Part shown: positions 8,309 to 13,823 of the stretch, one piece after another
Position numbering within the stretch: the first letter of the stretch is position 1
Layout of the letters: the number at the start of each line of letters is the position of its first letter
Assembly: GCA_038230775.1 (NCBI GenBank)
Contig: JBBRMQ010000101.1
Coordinates: 1 to 13,823 of the forward strand
Reading direction: 5' to 3'
From: JBBRMQ01 sp038230775
GTDB lineage: Bacteria > Acidobacteriota > Thermoanaerobaculia > Gp7-AA8
Length of the DNA: 13,823 nt
Program-made: the position numbers and the translations under genes
Notes under the pieces: generated by a model
What the model was told of the DNA's origin: nothing
Seen by the model: only the letters and a program-made list of their open reading frames with translations
Database searches by the model: none

Positions 8309-11300
8309 TTACTCCGCGAGCGCGGGCTGCAGCGACGGAGCGACTTCCGCTTCCTCGCGCCGATGCGTCTTCGCCACCAGAACGTAGATCGACGGCACGA
8401 CGAAGAGCGTGAAGGCGCTGCCGATGATCATCCCCGACACCAGCATGATGCCGATCGAGTTGCGCGCGCCCGCTCCGGGACCCTTCGCGAACACGAGCGG
8501 CAGATGGCCCATCACGGTGGCGGAGGTCGTCATCATGATCGGGCGCAGTCGCGTGGATGACGCCTCGATCACCGCGGACAGTTTGTCCCTGCCCGCTTCC
8601 TGCAGATGATTCGCGAATTCGACGATGAGGATCCCGTTGCGCGACACGAGTCCGACGAGCGTGATGAGACCGACCTGACTGTAGATGTTGATCGAGGTCA
8701 GACCGAGGAACGAGAAGAGCAGCGATCCGGCGAGGGCGAGCGGCACCGACCCCACGAGAATGATGAACGGATCGCGGAAGCTCTCGAACTGCGCCGCGAG
8801 CACGAGATAGATCAGGATGGCCGACAGGAGAAAGACGCCGAGGAACTTCGAGCCTTCCGTGCGGAGCTGACGCGACTCGCCCGCGTAATCGACCGTGAAG
8901 CCGCGTGGCAGAATCTTCGCCGCTTCATCCTCCAGGTACTTGAGCGCGGAGTCCAGCGACACACCCGGAGGAATCGCACCCTGAACGTGCACCGCGTTCA
9001 ACTGCTGGAAGCGCTTGAGGTCGCGCGGCTCGGTCGTGGTCTGCAACGTAGCGAAGGTCGAGAGCGGCACGAGCTTGCCGCCGCCGCCGGTGATGTAGAT
9101 CCCCGTGAGCTGGTCGGCCGTCAGGCGATCCGCACGCTTGATGAGCGGAATGACCTTGTAGCTGCGGCCCTGAATGCTGAAACGATTGACGTAGTTCCCG
9201 CCTAACAACGTCGAGAGATCGCGGCCGGCTTGCGAGAGGTCCACGCCCTGCGCGCGGAGCTTGTCGCGATTGAACACCACCCGTGCCTGCGGCTGGTCGA
9301 ACTTGAGATCGGTGTCGGCGAACATGAACTTGCCACTGGTGAATGCTTTCTGCACCAGCTGATTTGCGAACTCCGCCAGCCGCGCGGGCTCCTCCGTCGA
9401 CACGATCACGAAATCGACGGGGAATCCCTGACTGCCGGGCAAGGAAGGCGGCACCAGCGTGATCGCGCGGATGCCCGGAATCGCCGATGCTTTCTGCGAC
9501 GCGTCGAGCTGGATCTGCTCGATGCTTCGTTTGCGCTGGTTGTGGGGCTTCGCCACCATGCCGCCGAAACCGCCCGTCGGAAAAATGACCTGGAAGTCCG
9601 ACTCATGCTCCGGCATCCCGCGATAGATGTCGCTCACTTGTCTGGCAAAGAGCTTGGTCTGATCGATCGTCGAGTTCGCGGCGGCCTGAATGATCGAGAA
9701 CACGAAGTTCTGATCTTCCGTGGGCGCCAGTTCCTTCTGCGAGAACATGTAGAACGGAAGAATGAGCGCGACGACGATCGCCCATAGCGTGTACGTGACC
9801 GGCCGGTAGCGAAGCGTCCCCGTGAGAACGCGCGTGTACGACTCGCGGATGCGCTCGAAGCGGCGGTTGACGATGCCCGCAAATCCGCGCTCCGTATCCC
9901 CAGAGCGAAGCAGCTTCGACCCCATCATCGGCGACAGCGTCAGCGCGACGATGCCGGAGATGAGCACCGCGCCGGCAAGGGTGAAGGCAAACTCGCGGAA
10001 CAGCGATCCCGTCAGCCCGCCCTGCAACGCGACAGGCGTGTACACGGTCGCCAGCGTGATCGTCATGGCGATGATCGGTCCGACCAGCTCGCGCGCCGCA
10101 TCGATTGCCGACTGGAACGGCGTCTTACCCATGTGCAGATGCCGCTCGATGTTCTCGACCATGACGATCGCGTCGTCGACGACGAGACCGACGGACAGCA
10201 CGATCGCCAGCAGCGTGAGCAGATTGATCGTGAAGCCGAAGGCCAGCATCAGCAGCACGGCGCCGATGAGCGAGATCGGAATGGCGACCACCGGAATCAA
10301 CACGCCGCGGACGGAGCCGAGGAAGAGGAAGATGATGAAGATGACGATGACGAGCGTCTCGGCCAGCGTCTTGAGCACTTCATCGATCGCCGTCTGGATG
10401 TACGCCGACGAGTCGTACGGCACGCCCGTCGTCATCCCCGCCGGCAATTGCGCTCGGATTTCCGGAATCGTCTCTCGCACCTTCTTCATGACGTCGAGCG
10501 TGTTCGCCGTCGGCAGCACGAAGATCCCGATGAACACCGCGGTCTGACCGTTGAAGCTGACCTCGCCGTCGTAGGTCTCGGCGCCGAGCACGACATCCGC
10601 GATGTCCTTCAGGCGGACCACGGTCCCGTTCGACTCCTTCACCACCAGCTGCTTGAACTCCTCGGCCGTCTGCAGGTTCGTGTTGGCGACGAGGTTCACC
10701 GACGTCATCGAGCCCTTGGTGCTGCCTAACGCCGACAGGTAGTTGTTCGCCGCCAGCGCATCGTGCACCTGCGAGGGGGAGATGCCGAGCGACGCCATCT
10801 GGTCCGGCTTGAGCCACACACGCATGGCGAAGGTGCGGTCGCCGAAGATTTCAGCGCGCTGCACGCCGCTGATCGCCGACAGCTTCGGCTGCACGACGCG
10901 GACGAGATAATCCGTGATCTGGTTCTGATCGAGATCCTTCGAGGCGAAGCCGAGGTAGGCGGCGGCGAACTCGGCGTCCGCCGTCTGCAGATTGATGATC
11001 GGCGCCTCCGCCTCGGGGGGGAGCTGATTGCGCACCTGCGCAACCTTCGACTGGATCTGCGTGAGCGCGGCGTTCGTGTCGTAGTTGAGCTTGAGATGAA
11101 CGGTGATCGTGCTGATGCTCTGGCCGCTGGACGATTCGAGGAAGTCGATGCCGTCCGCGCCCGCGATCGCCCGCTCGAGCGGCGCAGTGATGAAGCCGCG
11201 CACCAGGTCGGCGTTCGCACCGATGTACGCCGTCGTCACCACCACGTTCGCCATGTCGCTGCGCGGAAACTGGCGCACGACGAGCGAGCGGATCGACTGC

Positions 11301-11377
11301 AACCCGGCGATGAGGATCACCAGGTTGACGACCATCGCGAGGACGGGGCGGCGGATGAAGAGGTCGGTGAATTTCAT
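8309..11377 (-). CDS. RND-type inner-membrane efflux permease (HAE1 family)
   Basis: This 1,022-residue protein is the proton-driven pump of a tripartite RND efflux system that expels hydrophobic or amphiphilic compounds. The layout is complete: TM1 after FIRRPVLAMVVNLVIL (8-23), a large periplasmic loop to about 340, TM2-6, a central cytoplasmic stretch, a second periplasmic loop and TM8-12. TM4 carries the paired acidic residues D401/D402 in GLVVDDAIVMVEN that bind the proton. In TM10 the usual lysine of the proton relay (K940 in AcrB) is replaced by arginine, R913, in GLVSRNGILIVEFA. Overall it reads closest to MexI/VexF-like HAE1 pumps, from remembered motifs. The adaptor gene lies 115 bases upstream, with a large palindrome in the gap. 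No Shine-Dalgarno precedes the ATG, but the start matches the conserved N-terminus. No outer-membrane channel gene is in the window, so it must borrow a TolC-like protein or have one elsewhere. The substrate is not predictable. Confidence 0.95.
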   Translation of the reverse strand: MKFTDLFIRRPVLAMVVNLVILIAGLQSIRSLVVRQFPRSDMANVVVTTAYIGANADLVRGFITAPLERAIAGADGIDFLESSSGQSISTITVHLKLNYDTNAALTQIQSKVAQVRNQLPPEAEAPIINLQTADAEFAAAYLGFASKDLDQNQITDYLVRVVQPKLSAISGVQRAEIFGDRTFAMRVWLKPDQMASLGISPSQVHDALAANNYLSALGSTKGSMTSVNLVANTNLQTAEEFKQLVVKESNGTVVRLKDIADVVLGAETYDGEVSFNGQTAVFIGIFVLPTANTLDVMKKVRETIPEIRAQLPAGMTTGVPYDSSAYIQTAIDEVLKTLAETLVIVIFIIFLFLGSVRGVLIPVVAIPISLIGAVLLMLAFGFTINLLTLLAIVLSVGLVVDDAIVMVENIERHLHMGKTPFQSAIDAARELVGPIIAMTITLATVYTPVALQGGLTGSLFREFAFTLAGAVLISGIVALTLSPMMGSKLLRSGDTERGFAGIVNRRFERIRESYTRVLTGTLRYRPVTYTLWAIVVALILPFYMFSQKELAPTEDQNFVFSIIQAAANSTIDQTKLFARQVSDIYRGMPEHESDFQVIFPTGGFGGMVAKPHNQRKRSIEQIQLDASQKASAIPGIRAITLVPPSLPGSQGFPVDFVIVSTEEPARLAEFANQLVQKAFTSGKFMFADTDLKFDQPQARVVFNRDKLRAQGVDLSQAGRDLSTLLGGNYVNRFSIQGRSYKVIPLIKRADRLTADQLTGIYITGGGGKLVPLSTFATLQTTTEPRDLKRFQQLNAVHVQGAIPPGVSLDSALKYLEDEAAKILPRGFTVDYAGESRQLRTEGSKFLGVFLLSAILIYLVLAAQFESFRDPFIILVGSVPLALAGSLLFSFLGLTSINIYSQVGLITLVGLVSRNGILIVEFANHLQEAGRDKLSAVIEASSTRLRPIMMTTSATVMGHLPLVFAKGPGAGARNSIGIMLVSGMIIGSAFTLFVVPSIYVLVAKTHRREEAEVAPSLQPALAE

Positions 11378-11398
11378 GTCAAGAAAGTAAGCGCCTGA

Positions 11399-11462
11399 TT
11401 CGGTGTGAGGACCGGCTTTAGCCGGTCAGCCGTGACCGGCTGAAGCCGGTCCTCACACCGAA
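11399..11462. repeat. 64-nt near-perfect palindrome with nested palindromes
   Basis: Arms of 30 nt (11399-11428 and 11433-11462) pair along their full length, with one T-G wobble (11419/11442), around a four-base GCCG loop. Each arm contains a smaller palindrome of the form ACCGGCTnnAGCCGGT, so a cloverleaf or cruciform is possible as well as one long hairpin. It fills most of the 115-bp gap between the adaptor stop and the permease start. This is the build of a dispersed intergenic repeat of REP/BIME or MITE type. It could also act as a processing or attenuation hairpin that adjusts permease relative to adaptor. No T-run follows on the minus strand. Confidence 0.85.
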
Positions 11463-11492
11463 CCAAGCTTTTGCGGTCTTACCCGTCTTACT

Positions 11493-12614
11493 CTAACTGT
11501 CCTCCGGCTTCGGTGCCGTCGAGTTGCTCGGCTGAATCTTGTTGTTCACGATCACGGCGGCCCCAGGCCGTAGTTTGAAGACGCCTGAGCTGACGATCTC
11601 TTCTCCCGGTTTGACGCCGGTGAGCACTGCGACCTGATCGCCGCGCGATCCGCCTAACTTGACGAATTGCTGGCGGACGCCGCGATAGCTCTTGCCGTCC
11701 GGCCCCTTGACGTCTTCGACGATGAACACCGAGTCGCCGAACGGCGCGTAGCTGATCGCGGACGTCGGAAGCGCAATGACCGGCTGACGAACACCCTGCG
11801 CGAGCTTCGCTTCGACGAACATCCCGGGCCGCAGACGGCCCGATCGATTGTCGAAGATCGCCTGCACGCGGACGTTGCGCGTGGCCTCGTCGATCACCGA
11901 GTCGATGGCCTGCACGCGTCCCGTTTCCGGCGCGCTGAGCGCATCCGACTTCACCTCGATCGACGTGCCGGGAGGAACGCGGCCGATCTCCTGCTGCGGC
12001 ACGGTGAGATTCACGTACGCCGGCCGCACCGCCTGCAGCGAGACGATCGCCGCGCCGCCGGCGAGATACTGGCCGACATTGACCTCGCGAATACCGAGGA
12101 GGCCGGAGAACGGAGCGCGAATGGTTTTGCGCGCGATGGTCGCGGCGATCTCGCCCACGCGTGCGTCCGCCGACTTGAATTCCGCGGATGCCTGATCGAG
12201 ATTCGACGTGGCCACGATTCCCTTCGAGGCCAGACCCTGGTTGCGCTGCAGCGCGAGCCGCGCGAGGTCGCGCTGCGCGTCGGCCGCCGCCAGTTGCGCG
12301 CGCTCCTGCTTCGCGTCGAGACGGAGAAGAATGTCGCCGGTGTTCACGGTCTGACCAGAAGTGAAGTTGATCGAATCCACTACACCCGGTAGATCCGCGG
12401 AGACCATCACTCCGTTCACCGCGGCAACGGAGCCGATCGCGTTCACGGTCGTGCTCCACTCCTCCTGCCGCGCGACGACGGTCGTCACCGCCTCGGGCGG
12501 CGGGACATAGTTCGCGCCGGCCATCGCCTTCTTGATCTGGAAGACCTTGAACCCGCCGATGATCGCGATGAACACGATCGCGACGGCGAGCATGATGAAC
12601 ATCCGTTTCTTCAT
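11493..12614 (-). CDS. RND efflux periplasmic adaptor (membrane fusion protein)
   Basis: This 373-residue protein should link the RND permease to an outer-membrane channel. An N-terminal hydrophobic anchor (5-24, MFIMLAVAIVFIAIIGGF) holds it in the inner membrane; no lipobox cysteine is seen. After PPPEAVTTVVARQEEW come the lipoyl-like half (GVVDSINFTSGQTVNTGD), an alanine- and glutamine-rich helical hairpin (about 100-150), the second lipoyl half (TIRAPFSGLLGIREVNVGQY), a beta-barrel (RPAYVNLTVPQQEIGRV) and a membrane-proximal domain ending VKPGEEIVSSGVFKL. It is of the MexH/MdtA-like type and of normal length. The ATG is preceded by GAGAG at five bases, a modest ribosome binding site. A competing open frame on the same strand (11488-12636) lacks these motifs. 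The gene lies 71 bases downstream of the two-helix membrane protein and upstream of the permease, so the sigma factor, membrane protein, adaptor and permease probably form one transcription unit. Confidence 0.93.
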   Translation of the reverse strand: MKKRMFIMLAVAIVFIAIIGGFKVFQIKKAMAGANYVPPPEAVTTVVARQEEWSTTVNAIGSVAAVNGVMVSADLPGVVDSINFTSGQTVNTGDILLRLDAKQERAQLAAADAQRDLARLALQRNQGLASKGIVATSNLDQASAEFKSADARVGEIAATIARKTIRAPFSGLLGIREVNVGQYLAGGAAIVSLQAVRPAYVNLTVPQQEIGRVPPGTSIEVKSDALSAPETGRVQAIDSVIDEATRNVRVQAIFDNRSGRLRPGMFVEAKLAQGVRQPVIALPTSAISYAPFGDSVFIVEDVKGPDGKSYRGVRQQFVKLGGSRGDQVAVLTGVKPGEEIVSSGVFKLRPGAAVIVNNKIQPSNSTAPKPEDS

Positions 12615-12629
12615 GAGGACTCTCAGCGT

Positions 12630-12654
12630 AAAACAAACACGCGTCCGATCGCGT
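12630..12654 (-). terminator. Possible weak attenuator before the adaptor gene
   Basis: On the minus strand ACGCG and CGCGT (12650-12654 and 12639-12643) can form a five-base-pair stem with a six-base loop. It is followed by the T-rich stretch GTTTGTTTT (12638-12630). This has the form of a weak intrinsic terminator or attenuator between the sigma/membrane-protein pair and the efflux genes. The stem is short, so the call is tentative. Confidence 0.3.
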
Positions 12655-12656
12655 TC

Positions 12657-12685
12657 GTTCTACCGTGCGTAGCAGGCGGCATCAA
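12657..12685 (-). promoter_or_regulatory. Weak candidate promoter for the efflux genes
   Basis: Read on the minus strand, TTGATG (12685-12680) and TAGAAC (12662-12657) are separated by 17 bases, each with four of six consensus matches. They start at the base after the stop codon of the two-helix protein and would start transcription just upstream of the adaptor. The match is weak; co-transcription from the sigma factor gene is equally plausible. Confidence 0.22.
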
Positions 12686-13000
12686 CTAGCTGCTTGTTTC
12701 GTTCATTCCCTTGAAGCCGCATCGTCCGCGCATCCCTTCCTTGAACTTCTCGCGCTCCTCGGGCGTCATCTGTTCCCATCGCTCCGTCATGCGCCGGCGC
12801 CAGTGACCGCGCGGGCCGCCGCGGAATCCGCCGAACAGAATCTTGCACAACAGCAGAAGGCCGATCGCCTGTCCGAACGTGATCGAGTGCCAGCCGGTGA
12901 TCGACGGGATCAACCAGTTCCACAACTGCATCACCACGAAGCTGAAGACCGCAACGGCCGCGACGGCGATCAAACCGAATTTCAGGAATCTCGTTCTCAT
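12686..13000 (-). CDS. Small two-helix inner-membrane protein coupled to the ECF sigma gene
   Basis: This is a 104-residue protein of unknown function. It begins MRTR and has two hydrophobic segments, about 6-30 (ending MQLWNWLIP) and about 42-60 (TFGQAIGLLLLCKILFGGF). A basic, arginine-rich C-terminal tail follows with the phrase MTPEEREKFKEGM and two cysteines near the end. Positive charge before the first and after the second helix predicts both ends in the cytoplasm. I recall similar unnamed proteins, with the WNWL and ILFGGF signatures, beside ECF sigma factors in other phyla, notably Bacteroidota. The ATG overlaps the sigma factor stop as ATGA, and a strong GAGGAG (13014-13009) sits eight bases upstream inside the sigma gene, so translation is probably coupled. 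Its place is where an anti-sigma factor is expected, but no zinc-binding HxxxCxxC motif is present. It might tether or sense at the membrane for the sigma factor, or belong to the pump; both are guesses. Confidence 0.8.
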   Translation of the reverse strand: MRTRFLKFGLIAVAAVAVFSFVVMQLWNWLIPSITGWHSITFGQAIGLLLLCKILFGGFRGGPRGHWRRRMTERWEQMTPEEREKFKEGMRGRCGFKGMNETSS

Positions 13001-13524
13001 TTTTCGTACTCCTCATAGATGGCTTGCAACCGTTTGCGCAGATGCATCACCGCGTAGTGCTTGCGCGACAGGACCGTATTGACGCTGACGCCGGTCTCCG
13101 CCGCGATCTCCTTCATGCTGCGGCCCTGGATCTCGTGCGCGACGAACGCCTCGCGCTGCGCGGCGGGCAGTTCGTCGAGCGCTGCATCGAGCTCGTCGAG
13201 AAGAACGCCGCGCGCATACTCGGCCTCGGGTCCCCCGTCCGCGGACGGCAGCAAGTCCTCGATGGTGTCGGGCAGCGGCTCCGGCTTCTTCCTGCGGAAG
13301 AGATCGATGATGCGATTCGTCGCCACGCGGAAGAGCCACGCGCTGGCGTGCTCGAACGGCTCGACGACGTTCCAGGCCTCGACGAGCTCGTAGAAAACAT
13401 CCTGCAGGATGTCGTCGGCATCGCCCGAATTGGCGACGCGACTCAGGATGAAGTTGCGCAGCCTGCCGCGCTCACGCTGGAACGTCTGCGCGATCTGTTC
13501 GTTGCGTGTCAGTGCGGCCTCCAT
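12997..13524 (-). CDS. ECF-family RNA polymerase sigma factor
   Basis: This 175-residue protein should direct RNA polymerase to a small set of promoters, presumably including its own and those of the efflux genes downstream. Region 2 spans about 15-85: RLRNFILSRVANSGDADDIL, QDVFYELVEAW, and SAWLFRVATNRIIDLFRRKK, the helix that melts and recognises the -10. An acidic linker follows (about 90-115). Region 4 is ALDELPAAQREAFVAHEIQG, then SMKEIAAETGVSVNTVLSRK, a clear helix-turn-helix for the -35. The ATG at 13524 is chosen because it opens just before the conserved fold; a GTG at 13599 would add 25 residues without family resemblance. No good Shine-Dalgarno precedes the ATG. The C-terminus EEYEK overlaps the next gene by four bases. 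No anti-sigma gene of a known class follows. Domain assignment is firm; stimulus and regulon are unknown. Confidence 0.93.
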   Translation of the reverse strand: MEAALTRNEQIAQTFQRERGRLRNFILSRVANSGDADDILQDVFYELVEAWNVVEPFEHASAWLFRVATNRIIDLFRRKKPEPLPDTIEDLLPSADGGPEAEYARGVLLDELDAALDELPAAQREAFVAHEIQGRSMKEIAAETGVSVNTVLSRKHYAVMHLRKRLQAIYEEYEK

Positions 13525-13707
13525 CCGGATGTGAAGACGGATGCCGGGCGGAAATATTTTGCGAACCGCGCACAGGGGCGGGCTGAAGCACGCCGCCACA
13601 TGCAGCCAGGACCGAATCCGTTTCCAAAACGCAGCCCTCTAGGGGAACCTCTGCACAAGCATGGCGGGCCGCGTTGCGAAGCAGGCCGTGCGGGGTAGCT
13701 GTGTGAA
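13525..13707. other. Intergenic region upstream of the ECF sigma gene
   Basis: About 180 bases hold no convincing gene. The open frames across it are arginine- and alanine-rich and resemble nothing I know. The part nearest the sigma gene contains the A/T block AAATATTT (13552-13559), unusual in this GC-rich DNA, and a possible ECF promoter. The stretch around 13637-13656, reading CTAGGGGAACCTCTGCACAA, has the look of a mobile-element end, but no transposase or matching inverted end is in the window. Confidence 0.5.
13536..13560 (-). promoter_or_regulatory. Possible ECF-type promoter of the sigma gene
   Basis: Read on the minus strand, AAAATATTTCC (13560-13550) is followed after ten bases by CGTC (13539-13536), eleven bases before the ATG at 13524. 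CGTC is a common -10 core for ECF sigma factors, and an A/T-rich block with following CC could be the -35. If real, the gene would be autoregulated with a very short or no leader, consistent with the missing Shine-Dalgarno. This is inference from one site. Confidence 0.3.
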
Positions 13708-13811
13708 TGTCATCCCGAGCGTAGCGAGGGACCGGTGTGGGTCGGGCGGTGCGCAACACGAGCATCGAGCCGCCCTACCCACACCGGTCCCTCGCTACGC
13801 TCGGGATGACA
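13708..13811. repeat. Large inverted repeat with 42-nt arms
   Basis: Arms 13708-13749 and 13770-13811 pair with a single mismatch (13743 against 13776) across a 20-base spacer. The outer part contains TCATCCCGAGCGTAGCGAGG, a motif I recall as a widespread dispersed intergenic repeat in several bacterial phyla; translated, it gives the spurious peptide VPRYARDD seen in many false hypothetical proteins. It is probably a non-autonomous repeat element, and could also end transcription from a gene beyond the window edge. Confidence 0.85.
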
Positions 13812-13823
13812 CGGGGCCAAGCC

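Noticed and set aside
10133..10729. A plus-strand frame with a very acidic stretch (EEEEDDEDDDDE)
   Set aside because: The acidic run is the reverse complement of I/F/L-rich membrane helices in the RND permease; it is not a real acidic protein.
11488..12636. A 382-codon minus-strand frame overlapping the adaptor
   Set aside because: Same strand but different frame; arginine-rich with no domain, while the adaptor frame shows every expected motif.
13637..13690. Possible insertion-sequence end (GGGGAACCTCTGCACAAG)
   Set aside because: It has the look of a transposon terminus, but no transposase, matching inverted end or target duplication is visible, so it is noted only in the intergenic entry.
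13472..13765. A 97-codon minus-strand frame across the sigma gene upstream region
   Set aside because: Its start lies in the inverted repeat and gives the VPRYARDD-type peptide typical of false genes made from such repeats.

Overview
The window looks like part of a Gram-negative, high-GC chromosome, most likely from an Acidobacteriota member or a similar lineage; this is a moderate-confidence inference. The main clue is a 1,075-residue Oar-type TonB-dependent receptor with an N-terminal carboxypeptidase-regulatory-like domain and no SusD partner, a protein type heavily expanded in Acidobacteriota. Coding density is high, and third codon positions are so GC-rich that long antisense reading frames occur. 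No rRNA, tRNA, CRISPR array, integrase or transposase is visible.

Left half (1-7560): an alpha-glucan module. A secreted GH13 alpha-amylase-family enzyme (50-1687, +) precedes a TonB-dependent receptor (1777-5004, +) that has its own sigma-70-like promoter and strong ribosome binding site. A secreted GH31 alpha-glucosidase (5050-7560, -) converges on the receptor, and one 15-bp hairpin in the 45-bp gap probably terminates both. Inferred logic: GH13 cuts starch-like glucans outside or in the periplasm, the receptor binds or imports oligosaccharides, and GH31 releases glucose.

Middle (7562-8272): a decayed ACOT9-like acyl-CoA thioesterase on the minus strand. It lacks its 5' end, is split over three reading frames with a further internal loss, and stops one base before the GH31 start.

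Right half (8309-13524, all minus strand): an efflux cluster read as ECF sigma factor, 104-residue two-helix membrane protein (ATGA overlap with the sigma gene), RND periplasmic adaptor, RND inner-membrane permease. No outer-membrane channel and no classical zinc-type anti-sigma factor is encoded here. A near-perfect 64-nt palindrome separates adaptor and permease.

Right edge (13525-13823): intergenic DNA with a possible ECF-type promoter just upstream of the sigma gene, and a large inverted repeat with 42-nt arms at the edge. The most open biological question is the unnamed two-helix protein coupled to the ECF sigma factor ahead of an RND pump. I see no convincing evidence for a wholly new system.
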